DNA of 64,000 bases, taken from the NCBI GenBank assembly GCA_964647255.1, contig CAZYGI010000001.1, positions 62,001 through 126,000 on the forward strand, given 5' to 3'. The notes below the pieces were generated by a model. That model was given only the letters and a program-made list of their open reading frames with translations. It was not told the origin of the DNA and ran no database searches. The position numbers were made by a program, and so were the translations under genes. The first letter of the stretch is position 1. Each line of letters opens with the position of its first letter. This document shows, piece after piece, positions 1 through 7,354 of this stretch. This DNA is from CAWJEL01 sp964647255. Lineage in GTDB: Bacteria > Chloroflexota > Anaerolineae > CG2-30-64-16.

Positions 1-685
1 TCGTCGCGTACAGTTTCTGTTCCTGAATATACTCGCCCACCGCGTCCGGCACAAGATAGCGGATGCTGCGCCCCTGGCGGATGCGTTCCTGAAGCTGGTG
101 CGAGGCGATCTCTAGCTCAGGCATGTCGAGGATCGTGACGCGCTCGCGGACGCCGGGCAGCGCGGCCTCCAACGGCCCCCAATCCAACTCGATGTCGTGC
201 CGGGTCAACGCCACCAGATGGCAGGCCGCGACCAGTTGGGCCGGCTCGTGCCATTTGGGCAGATCCACCAGGCTGTCGAACCCCATCAAGAAAAACAGCT
301 CGCTGCCGGACGGCAACTGATCCCGAATGATGTGCACCATGTCAATCGTGTAGTGCGGACCGGGCCGGTCGGCGTCCACCCGCGAGACGCGAAAGGCCAC
401 GTTCCCGGCGACCGCCAGCCCGGCCATCCACACGCGGTCTTCCACGGGGGCCAGACGCCGGCCCAGCTTGTGCGGCGGATTGCCGGCAGGCACGAAGTAA
501 ACGAGATCCAGGCCGAGCTGGTCGCGCGCCTCCTCGGCCAGGATCAGATGGCCGACATGAATCGGATCAAACGTGCCGCCCAGCACGCCGACACGCAATC
601 TGGCCGACGGCGGCTGACTGATGGCATAGGGCGTATTGCGCACCGCATGTTCCACTGCGTCTTGTGGGTCGTTCACGTTTGACAC
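1..685 (-). CDS. nadD: nicotinate-nucleotide adenylyltransferase, 3' end beyond window
   Basis: Transfers AMP from ATP to nicotinate mononucleotide in NAD synthesis. The reverse strand encodes LGGTFDPIHVGHL, the nucleotidyltransferase motif with the two active-site histidines, then the family's PHKLG and FFLMGFDSL segments. It reaches a typical C-terminal YIQEQKLY, so only a few residues are lost past base 1. The first codon is probably GTG at 685 (AGGA upstream) or GTG at 676 (AGGTG upstream). Both give about 25 residues before the usual start of the fold; a TTG at 598 would remove them but has no ribosome site. It lies just downstream of obgE on the same strand, probably cotranscribed. Confidence 0.93.
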   Translation of the reverse strand, partial: MSNVNDPQDAVEHAVRNTPYAISQPPSARLRVGVLGGTFDPIHVGHLILAEEARDQLGLDLVYFVPAGNPPHKLGRRLAPVEDRVWMAGLAVAGNVAFRVSRVDADRPGPHYTIDMVHIIRDQLPSGSELFFLMGFDSLVDLPKWHEPAQLVAACHLVALTRHDIELDWGPLEAALPGVRERVTILDMPELEIASHQLQERIRQGRSIRYLVPDAVGEYIQEQKLYAT

Positions 686-712
686 CTGATTCCTGTCCCC
701 CGACTCCAGCGC
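685..712. repeat. 7-nt word array between obgE and nadD
   Basis: Three to four 7-nt units (CCTGATT, CCTGTCC, CCCGACT, CCAGCGC). On the reverse strand these read as AGTCGGG-GGACAGG-AATCAGG, the same word family that is inserted in gatA at 24830-24864. The array supplies the putative ribosome binding site of nadD. Confidence 0.6.
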
Positions 713-720
713 GCTGCGCC

Positions 721-2004
721 TCAATCGGTCCACTCAAGTTCTTTCTCACCGATCCGCACCGTATCGCCCGCCTGCACGCCCTTCTCACGCAGCGCCATCG
801 TGATGCCCAAGGCCTCGAGGATGCGCTGGAAGCGCATGACTGCGTCGTAGTATTCCCACTTCGTCATCTTGACAATCTTCTCGATATAGGGCCCGCCGAC
901 GCGCCAGGCGCCGTCCGGGTCGCGTTCGATGGTAAAGCTCTTGTCTTCGGGCGGGAGGCTCTTGACCGGCGTCACGACGATCGTCTCTTCATCCTCAGGC
1001 GCGGCGGCTGTCTTCGGCAACTCGGCCAGCGCCGCGGCAGTGCGCCGCAACAGGGTTTCCACCCCCTCGCCGGTCACCGCGGAGATCGCCATCGGCGTTT
1101 CGACGTCCAGACCGCGCAGCTTCCGGGCAATCTCGGGCCACGCCGCGCGCACGTCCGGCACATCCATCTTGTTCAGCACCACGATCTGCGGTTTTGCAGC
1201 CAGCTCCGGGTCAAAGAGCGCCAGTTCCTGGCAGATGGCCTTGTAGTCGCCCAAAGGATCGGGGCTGAGGCCGTTCAACAAATGGATCAGCAGCCGGGTG
1301 CGCTCGATGTGGCGCAGGAAGGTATGCCCCAGCCCGGCGCCCGCGCTCGCGCCTTCGATCAGGCCGGGAATGTCGGCAAACACCATATCGCGGTTGTCAA
1401 TGACCACGGTGCCCAGATTCGGCGCGAGCGTCGTGAAGGGATAGTCTGCGATCTTAGGCCGCGCCGCGCTGACAACCGAAAGCAGGGTGGACTTGCCCGC
1501 GTTCGGCACGCCGACGATCCCGACGTCCGCGATCAACTTCAACTCCAGCCGCAGCCAGCGCTCCTCGCCCGGCTCGCCGTTCTCCGCGATGCGCGGGGCT
1601 TGATGGATCGGGGAGCGGAAGACCCAATTGCCGCGGCCACCGCGGCCGCCGCGCGCCACCACAACCTGCTGGCGCGGCGTCGCCAGATCGGCCAAAATCA
1701 AGCCGGTGTCGGCATCCGAAGCGACCGTGCCCACAGGAACGGCGATCACAGCATCGGCGCCGCTGGCTCCGGTCTGCTTTTTGCCCCGGCCCGGCTCGCC
1801 AGCGGCCGCGCGGAAATGGATCTGCTTGCTGAACGCGATCAGCGTATTGATCTGCGGATCGGCCAGCAGGTAGACATCGCCGCCCGTGCCGCCGTTCCCG
1901 CCGTCGGGCCCCCCTCGCGGCACATGCGCCTCGCGGCGGAACGAGACGACGCCGTTGCCACCGTCGCCGGCCTTCACGTAGATTTTGGCTTCATCAAAGA
2001 ACAT
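721..2004 (-). CDS. obgE: GTPase Obg/CgtA
   Basis: Obg-family GTPase acting in large ribosomal subunit assembly and stress signalling. The 427 residues match the family's long form. The glycine-rich Obg domain covers about residues 1-158 (GDGGNG, GGPDGGNGGTGG). The G domain carries the P-loop GVPNAGKS at 165-172, the DIPGLIEGA switch and NKMD. An OCT domain follows at about 345-427 (KMTKWEYYDAVMRFQRILE). The ATG at 2004 is preceded by GGAG. nadD follows with a short gap. A consensus promoter lies at 2051-2079 on this strand. Confidence 0.97.
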   Translation of the reverse strand: MFFDEAKIYVKAGDGGNGVVSFRREAHVPRGGPDGGNGGTGGDVYLLADPQINTLIAFSKQIHFRAAAGEPGRGKKQTGASGADAVIAVPVGTVASDADTGLILADLATPRQQVVVARGGRGGRGNWVFRSPIHQAPRIAENGEPGEERWLRLELKLIADVGIVGVPNAGKSTLLSVVSAARPKIADYPFTTLAPNLGTVVIDNRDMVFADIPGLIEGASAGAGLGHTFLRHIERTRLLIHLLNGLSPDPLGDYKAICQELALFDPELAAKPQIVVLNKMDVPDVRAAWPEIARKLRGLDVETPMAISAVTGEGVETLLRRTAAALAELPKTAAAPEDEETIVVTPVKSLPPEDKSFTIERDPDGAWRVGGPYIEKIVKMTKWEYYDAVMRFQRILEALGITMALREKGVQAGDTVRIGEKELEWTD

Positions 2005-2050
2005 TTAAACTCCAGGTCGGACAAAAAGTTATGTTGATCACACGCACGCG

Positions 2051-2079
2051 AGAATACACGCAATAACGCGCCTTGTCAA
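2051..2079 (-). promoter_or_regulatory. sigma70-type promoter for obgE
   Basis: Reading the minus strand: TTGACA (2079-2074), a 17-nt spacer, TATTCT (2056-2051). Transcription would start near 2044, about 40 nt before the obgE ATG. Confidence 0.7.
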
Positions 2080-2224
2080 AACCTTCGCGCTTACACATCT
2101 CTAACGCCTATCCAATGCTGTTCTAACGCGGGGTGGCTAAACTTCAACTCAAGTAAACGGCCCAAGACGAGCCGAAACCGAAAAACAAACTGAGACAAGA
2201 TGAGTTGAAATGGGAGGTGCTGTT

Positions 2225-2674
2225 ATGGCAAATCTGGCACGTTGGAATCCGGCGCAGGACATGTTGAGCCTGCGCGAAGCGATGGACCGGCTGTTCGAGG
2301 AGAGCTTCCTGCGCTCCGATCTGCTCGGCTTCGGTGACAATCCGGCCGGCGCGCTGCCGCTGGACGTGTATGAGACCGAGAACAACATCGTTGTGAAGGC
2401 GACTGTGCCGGGCGTCAAGCCTGAGGACATCGAAGTGACCATCACCGGCGACCTGCTGACGATCAAGGGCGAGTCGAAGTCCGAAGAGAAGACGGAAAAG
2501 CGGAATTACCTGCGCCAAGAGCGCCGCTACGGCAGCTTCTGCCGCCAGGTGAGCTTGCCCGTCAGCGTGGACAGCAACGGCGTCCAGGCCACCTTCGAGC
2601 ACGGTGTGTTGAGCCTGGAGCTGCCGAAAGTCGAGGCGGCCAAGGCGAAGACGGTCAAGGTTTTAGCCAAGTAA
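2225..2674 (+). CDS. Hsp20/alpha-crystallin small heat shock protein
   Basis: ATP-independent holdase chaperone. An N-terminal WNP..DMLSLREAMDRLFEE segment is followed by the alpha-crystallin domain at about 40-140, with the A-x-x-x-G-V-L motif seen as FEHGVLSLELPK. The start is ATG 2225 because GGGAGGTG lies just ahead; an in-frame ATG at 2210 sits upstream of that site. 149 residues is normal. A paralogue follows at 2724. No CIRCE element is seen upstream. Confidence 0.95.
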   Translation: MANLARWNPAQDMLSLREAMDRLFEESFLRSDLLGFGDNPAGALPLDVYETENNIVVKATVPGVKPEDIEVTITGDLLTIKGESKSEEKTEKRNYLRQERRYGSFCRQVSLPVSVDSNGVQATFEHGVLSLELPKVEAAKAKTVKVLAK

Positions 2675-2723
2675 ACGGCCAGTATGTACTGCACAGCATG
2701 TGAAGATTGAGAGGATAGACAAA

Positions 2724-3170
2724 ATGCCAAGCTATGTAACCCGTTGGGATCCTTTCCGCGAGGCGGTGACGCTGCGAGAGGCGATGGATCGGTTGTTTGA
2801 GGATAGCTATGTCCCGGCCCGCCAGCGCGAGCAGAGCGGGGAGCGGTTCTACCGTCTGCCGCTGGATGCGTATGTCACCCCGAACGAAATTGTGGTGCTG
2901 GCGAATATGCCGGGCGTGAACCCGACCGAGGTCGAGATCACCATCGAGGGCGACACCTTGACCATCAAGGGCGAGCGGCGGGCGCCGCTGGAGAACGTGG
3001 ACTACGTGCTGCAAGAGCGCCCGTTCGGCAGGTTCCAGCGCACAGTGAACATCAACATCCCGGTGGACGCGGACAAGGCCGAAGCGAAGTACGAGAACGG
3101 CCTGCTGACGCTGACCATTCCGAAGGCCGAAGCGGTGAAGCCGAAGACTATCCAGGTCGTGAGCAAGTAA
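2724..3170 (+). CDS. Hsp20/alpha-crystallin small heat shock protein, second copy
   Basis: Paralogue of the gene 49 nt upstream, sharing WDPFREAVTLREAMDRLFED and the C-terminal signature NGLLTLTIPKAEAVKPKTI. 148 residues. The start is ATG 2724, preceded by GAGAGGAT, rather than the in-frame ATG at 2700. The pair probably forms a two-gene operon ending at the terminator 3190-3234. The two copies differ mainly in the middle of the crystallin domain. Confidence 0.95.
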   Translation: MPSYVTRWDPFREAVTLREAMDRLFEDSYVPARQREQSGERFYRLPLDAYVTPNEIVVLANMPGVNPTEVEITIEGDTLTIKGERRAPLENVDYVLQERPFGRFQRTVNINIPVDADKAEAKYENGLLTLTIPKAEAVKPKTIQVVSK

Positions 3171-3189
3171 CGACAGACAATAGACGGCA

Positions 3190-3234
3190 GGCCATGGACG
3201 ACGGGAAACGATCACCCGTCGCCCATGGCCTTTT
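3190..3234 (+). terminator. intrinsic terminator after the Hsp20 pair
   Basis: A 16-bp stem with one mismatch (3190-3205 with 3215-3230), a 9-nt loop, then TTTT. The sequence around it, about 3174-3265, shows 7-nt word periodicity like other intergenic arrays here, so the terminator may derive from such an array. Confidence 0.8.
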
Positions 3235-3276
3235 GCTGATGACCCACCATCCAGGGTCCGTCGTCCGTGGTCGGCT

Positions 3277-3729
3277 TCAGGCGCGTGGAATCGGCGCCCC
3301 CTGCATCGCCTCCATGCGCCCAATGATCTCTCCCGGCACAACCCGGCTCTCCCCCGCCGCATAGTCGTACCATACCTGCGTGCTGCACCCCTCGGCCACC
3401 AGCCGTCCTGTCTTCTCGTCAACGATTTCGTACTCAAACACAAAGCTCTTACGTCCCACTTGCGACACCCAAATGGCAGCCGATAATTGATCGCGCAGGG
3501 TGGCGGGCGAGCGGTACCTGATATTGACCTCGGCCAGGATAAACTGAAACGCTACCGGCAACAGCGTGCGCGGCTCTATCTCTGCGTCTTCGCCCAGGAG
3601 CGCACGGATGTAGCCCAGCCGCGCCAGCTCGAAATAGGTGAGATAAACGGCGTTGTTGACGTGTCCCAACGCGTCCACATCGCGCCAACGAATCTGGATC
3701 GGGATTGTGACGGGAACGGGTTCGGTCAT
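3277..3729 (-). CDS. acyl-CoA thioesterase, hotdog fold (4HBT family)
   Basis: Cytosolic hotdog-fold thioesterase of the 4-hydroxybenzoyl-CoA/YbgC type. The N-terminal RWRDVDALGHVNNAVYLTYF has the family's D-x-x-G-H-V-N-N motif with the catalytic Asp. 150 residues is normal. ATG 3729 is preceded by GGAG. It stands alone on the minus strand between Hsp20 and the Wzz-like gene. The acyl substrate cannot be read from the sequence. Confidence 0.85.
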   Translation of the reverse strand: MTEPVPVTIPIQIRWRDVDALGHVNNAVYLTYFELARLGYIRALLGEDAEIEPRTLLPVAFQFILAEVNIRYRSPATLRDQLSAAIWVSQVGRKSFVFEYEIVDEKTGRLVAEGCSTQVWYDYAAGESRVVPGEIIGRMEAMQGAPIPRA

Positions 3730-3742
3730 TGCAGCGTCTCCG

Positions 3743-3815
3743 GGACGGACGATGGAGGATGGACGACGCCCCGTGGTCTCTGGTCTATCGTCTCTGGCCC
3801 AGGGTCCATTGTATC
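3743..3815. repeat. inverted pair of 7-nt word arrays
   Basis: Left half GGACGGA, CGATGGA, GGATGGA, CGACGCC; right half (3774-3815) TGGTCTC, TGGTCTA, TCGTCTC, TGGCCCA, GGGTCCA, TTGTATC. The halves are imperfectly complementary. It lies between the divergent thioesterase and Wzz-like genes, just ahead of the promoter at 3856. Confidence 0.7.
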
Positions 3816-3855
3816 ACCCAACACCGATGCCTGAGAATTCCAGGGCGCAACGGGT

Positions 3856-3884
3856 TTGGCAGCTCAGACGTTCGCGTGTAAAAT
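3856..3884 (+). promoter_or_regulatory. promoter for the polysaccharide gene set
   Basis: TTGGCA (3856-3861), 17-nt spacer, TAAAAT (3879-3884). The predicted start lies near 3891, about 30 nt before the Wzz-like ATG. Confidence 0.65.
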
Positions 3885-3920
3885 GGAACGCAAGAACTCA
3901 AAGAAGGCTAGGAGTACTTT

Positions 3921-4613
3921 ATGGAGCTACGCGCTTACCTGGATGTGATCCGCCGGCGGGGCTGGCTAATCCTCGCCGCGGCGATTCTTGCCGCGGCGCT
4001 TGCGCTCGGCGTCAGCCTGGTGCAGACCAAGATTTATCGGGCCACTGTGCGCATCAGCGCAGTGCCAGCCCGGCCGGACTGGGGCCTGGGCAACAGCGCC
4101 AAAGACCTGCTGCGCAACTTCGTCAACAACCTCAACACCCACGACATGGCGAACCAGGTGATTGCCGCGGCCAAACTGGACATGAACTCCTATGATCTGT
4201 TGAGCAAGCTCACGATCAGCACCGAACCGGACAACTTCATGATCCGGATTGACGCCAAGGATCAAGACCCAGAAATCGCCAAGAAGATCGCCCTGACGCT
4301 GGCCCAGGAATTCGAGACCGAGCGCCGGCAATACTACGAAACCCAGGACAAAAGCAACCGCATCGAAGTCAAAGTCGTTGACAGCGTGGTGGATGCCCCG
4401 CTCTACAAACCCAAGCCCCTGACCAACGCCATCGCCGGGTTTGCGCTGGGCGCCATCATCGGTGCGCTGATCGTCCTGGTGTTGGAATGGATGGCCGCCG
4501 ACATCCTGGCGACCCCAGCCCACGTCGAGCGCGTGCTGAACCTCCCCGTGCTGGGCGCGATCCCGGCCGGATCGGGAACCGACGCCCGGAATAAGCGCAG
4601 AGGAACAAAATGA
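3921..4613 (+). CDS. Wzz/YveK-type polysaccharide chain-length determinant
   Basis: Polysaccharide co-polymerase, a membrane protein controlling chain length. Two membrane segments (about 14-34, GWLILAAAILAAALALGVSL; about 170-190, IAGFALGAIIGALIVLVLEW) flank a periplasm-like domain, with the proline-rich PLYKPKPLTN just before the second one as in the family. 230 residues. AGGAG sits ahead of the ATG. The stop overlaps the start of the next gene by 4 nt, so the two are translationally coupled. Confidence 0.85.
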   Translation: MELRAYLDVIRRRGWLILAAAILAAALALGVSLVQTKIYRATVRISAVPARPDWGLGNSAKDLLRNFVNNLNTHDMANQVIAAAKLDMNSYDLLSKLTISTEPDNFMIRIDAKDQDPEIAKKIALTLAQEFETERRQYYETQDKSNRIEVKVVDSVVDAPLYKPKPLTNAIAGFALGAIIGALIVLVLEWMAADILATPAHVERVLNLPVLGAIPAGSGTDARNKRRGTK

Positions 4614-5236
4614 CCCCCAACCTCATCACCCTGACCGAACCCGCCTCGCCGGCCGCGGAAGCCTACCGCAGCCTGCGCGCCAATCTGATGTCGGCAGACC
4701 GGGAGAAGCCGCTGCGCACCTTGCTGGTGGTGGCGGCCGCCGACGACCCGGACAAAGCTACGACTGTAGCCGATCTCGCTGTCTCATTCGCCCGGGTCGG
4801 GAAACGCGTCATCCTGGTGGATTGCGACCTTCGGACGCCCCGACAGCACACGCTCTTTGGGCTGAGCAACGCCGCGGGCATCGCGGCGGCCGTCACCGAT
4901 CCGGCCGCGCTCACGCTCCAGGCGACTGCTGTCGAGGGGTTGCGCGTGCTGGCGAGCGGGCCGCAGACCGCCGTGCCATCCGATCTGCTAGCGTCCCCTG
5001 CAATGACCGCCGTGATCGCGCGGCTCCGCGAGGAAGCCGACCTCGTCATCTTCGACGCCCCGGCGATCGCAGCGGCCACGGATGCCGTCGAGCTAGCGAC
5101 CCAGGTGGATGGCGTCCTGCTCACCGTGCGCGCGGGGCAGACCAAACGTGATGAGGCTCAGCAGGCCAAGGATCGGCTGAATAAAGTCGGCGCTCGGGTG
5201 GTGGGCGCAGCCCTGGTGAATGTGGCTGGCCGCTAA
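4610..5236 (+). CDS. CpsD/CapB-like BY-kinase homologue with degraded P-loop
   Basis: Cytoplasmic ATPase/kinase partner of the Wzz-like protein. SLRANL at about 21-26 and the Walker A' motif VILVDCDLRTP (67-77) identify the family. The normal GEGKST Walker A is replaced by AADDPDKATT (43-52): the lysine (K49) remains, but the glycines and the following Ser/Thr are lost. Walker B is DLVIFDAPA. There is no C-terminal tyrosine cluster, so it may be a non-phosphorylating or inactive regulator. 208 residues. Confidence 0.75.
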   Translation: MTPNLITLTEPASPAAEAYRSLRANLMSADREKPLRTLLVVAAADDPDKATTVADLAVSFARVGKRVILVDCDLRTPRQHTLFGLSNAAGIAAAVTDPAALTLQATAVEGLRVLASGPQTAVPSDLLASPAMTAVIARLREEADLVIFDAPAIAAATDAVELATQVDGVLLTVRAGQTKRDEAQQAKDRLNKVGARVVGAALVNVAGR

Positions 5237-5247
5237 CTGCAAATAAG

Positions 5248-5303
5248 GGACGAAAGGCGAAGGACGAAGGATGATCAAGACCTTCGTCCTTTGTCTTTCG
5301 TCC
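5248..5303. repeat. 7-nt word array forming a 23-bp hairpin
   Basis: Units GGACGAA, AGGCGAA, GGACGAA, GG form the left arm (5248-5270). Ten nt later the complementary arm (5281-5303) pairs with it, 21 of 23 positions matching. It lies between the CpsD-like gene and rfbB. No U-run follows, so termination is uncertain. Confidence 0.8.
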
Positions 5304-5333
5304 ATCGTGAATACCAGGCGAAAGGAATCTCCC

Positions 5334-6368
5334 ATGAAGAATCTGATGGTCACGGGGGGCGCAGGCTTCATCGGCTCCAATTTCGTGCGCTACATGCTGG
5401 ACAAATACCCGGATCAGCATATCCTGGTGTACGACAAACTGACCTATGCGGGCAATCTGGACAACCTGTTGGACGTCAAGGACGATCCCCGGTACGCCTT
5501 CGTCCAGGGTGACATCTGCGACGCGGCCGCGGTTGTCGACGCGATCCAGGCGCATCAGATTGACACCATCGTCAACTTCGCCGCCGAAACCCATGTGGAC
5601 CGCTCGATCATGGATCCCGACGCGTTCATTCGCACCGACGTTTACGGCACCTACGTCCTGCTGGAGGCGGCGCGGCAGCTCGGCCTGGAGCGCTACCACC
5701 AGATCAGCACGGATGAGGTTTACGGCCACGTCGCGGGCGAGCACCGCTCGTTGGAAACTGACCCAGTCGCGCCGCGCAGCCCTTATGCCGCCAGCAAAAC
5801 CAGCGGCGACTTGATGGCGATCGCCTATCACATCACCTACGGCCTGCCCGTCACCATCACCCGCGGGGCAAACAACATCGGCCCCTATCAATATCCCGAA
5901 AAAGTCATCCCGCTGTTCGTCACCAATGCCATTGAAGGCCAAAAACTGCCGGTGTACGGAGACGGCAAGCAGCGCCGCGACTATCAGCACGTACTGGATC
6001 ACTGTGAGGGGATTGACGTGGTGCTGCAACGCGGGCAGCCGGGCGAGATCTACAACGTAGGCACCGGCGGGGAGATGGAAAACCTCACCATGGTCAAGAT
6101 CTTGCTGGATGAATTGGGCAAACCGCTTGACCTGATCCAGCACGTGGAGGACCGCCCTGGGCACGATCGCCGCTACTGCCTGAACGTGGACAAGCTCAAG
6201 GCGCTCGGTTGGCAGCCACGCTACACTCACGAGGGGGCCATCCGTGCGACCGTGCGCTGGTATGTGGCAAACGAATGGTGGTGGCGCAAGATTAAATCGG
6301 GCGAGTTCAAGGAGTACTATCGCAAGCTGTACGGCAGCCGGAAAGTATTAAATCCGGCGCAATCGTAA
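5334..6368 (+). CDS. rfbB: dTDP-glucose 4,6-dehydratase
   Basis: Makes dTDP-4-keto-6-deoxyglucose, precursor of rhamnose and other deoxysugars. Extended SDR fold: GGAGFIGSNF at 8-17, catalytic T126-D127-E128 (STDEVYG), and Y151/K155 (YAASK). 344 residues is normal. The start is ATG 5334 after AAAGGAA; upstream in-frame codons fall in the hairpin array. The substrate-loop segment reads NNIGPYQYPEK where NNYGPYQFPEK is usual. rfbA, rfbC and rfbD are not in the window. Confidence 0.93.
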   Translation: MKNLMVTGGAGFIGSNFVRYMLDKYPDQHILVYDKLTYAGNLDNLLDVKDDPRYAFVQGDICDAAAVVDAIQAHQIDTIVNFAAETHVDRSIMDPDAFIRTDVYGTYVLLEAARQLGLERYHQISTDEVYGHVAGEHRSLETDPVAPRSPYAASKTSGDLMAIAYHITYGLPVTITRGANNIGPYQYPEKVIPLFVTNAIEGQKLPVYGDGKQRRDYQHVLDHCEGIDVVLQRGQPGEIYNVGTGGEMENLTMVKILLDELGKPLDLIQHVEDRPGHDRRYCLNVDKLKALGWQPRYTHEGAIRATVRWYVANEWWWRKIKSGEFKEYYRKLYGSRKVLNPAQS

Positions 6369-6379
6369 AGGAGCCACTG

Positions 6380-7354
6380 ATGCCAGCCGGCACGGTCAAG
6401 ATGTATGGCGATCTCATGATCTTTGCGGGCACGGCGAACCGACCTTTGGCGCAGGCCGTCTCGCGTCAGCTGCGGGTGCCGCTGGGCGGCGCGGAGGTCA
6501 AGCAATTCCCGAACAGCAACACGTTTGTTCGACTCGAACACAGCGTGCGCGCCAAAGATGTCTTCCTGATTCAGCCGACCTCGGCGCCCGTCAACGACAC
6601 CCTGATGGAGTTGTTGATCTTCATTGATACCCTGCGCCGCGATTCCGCCGGCCGGATCACGGCCGTCATGCCATACTACGGTTACGGTCGCACCGACAAG
6701 AAGGATCAGCCGCGCGTTCCTATTACCGCTCGACTGGTGGCGGACATGATCCAGGTGGCCGGCGCCGACCGCATCCTGACCCTCGATCTGCATGCCAAGC
6801 AGCTTCAGGGCTTTTTCTCGATTGCCATTGATGAGTTGCCGGCACTCGGTTTGTTTGTGGAACACTTCAAGAAACACCCGGTCAAAAACGTGACCGTCGT
6901 CGCGCCGGACGTCGGATCACTGCGCCGGGCGCGCAACATGGCCGAGCAGATCGGTGCGCCGCTTGCTGTGGTCGAAAAGCGGCGCACAATTGATGGCACG
7001 CGCACCGAGATGTTCAACCTGATCGGTGATGTCCGCGGGCGCAACGTCATCATCGTGGACGACGAGATTGACACCGCAGGCACCCTGGTGCGCGCTGCCA
7101 GCTTCGTGCGCGAGCAAGGCGCGCTCGAAGTTGTCGCCTGCGCCACCCACGCCATCCTCTCAGAACCCGCACCCGATCGCATCCGCGAGAGCATCCTGCG
7201 CGAGGTCGTCGTGAGCGACACAGTCCTCATTTCAGAAGACAAACAACACCGTTCGGGGAACAAGCTCACGATCCTCCCGATCGCGTCGCTGCTGGCACAG
7301 GTGATCCGTCGGATTCATGTGGGCCACTCGGTCGGGGAGCTATTCAAGGAATGA
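6380..7354 (+). CDS. prs: ribose-phosphate pyrophosphokinase
   Basis: Makes PRPP from ribose 5-phosphate and ATP for nucleotide, His, Trp and NAD synthesis. Family features: FPNSNTFVRLEHSVRAKDVF, the pyrophosphate-loop region YYGYGRTDKKD, LDLHAKQLQGFF, and the PRPP-binding IIVDDEIDTAGT. 324 residues. GGAG precedes the ATG, 11 nt after rfbB. The stop overlaps the next start by 4 nt. Confidence 0.95.
   Translation: MPAGTVKMYGDLMIFAGTANRPLAQAVSRQLRVPLGGAEVKQFPNSNTFVRLEHSVRAKDVFLIQPTSAPVNDTLMELLIFIDTLRRDSAGRITAVMPYYGYGRTDKKDQPRVPITARLVADMIQVAGADRILTLDLHAKQLQGFFSIAIDELPALGLFVEHFKKHPVKNVTVVAPDVGSLRRARNMAEQIGAPLAVVEKRRTIDGTRTEMFNLIGDVRGRNVIIVDDEIDTAGTLVRAASFVREQGALEVVACATHAILSEPAPDRIRESILREVVVSDTVLISEDKQHRSGNKLTILPIASLLAQVIRRIHVGHSVGELFKE

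Noticed and set aside
664..2037. 457-codon open reading frame on the plus strand opposite obgE
   Set aside because: It is the mirror of obgE in GC-rich sequence. Its Arg/His/Gln-rich composition and lack of a ribosome site mark it as an artefact.
2080..2224. CIRCE or similar heat-shock operator ahead of the Hsp20 genes
   Set aside because: No TTAGCACTC-N9-GAGTGCTAA-like inverted repeat is present.
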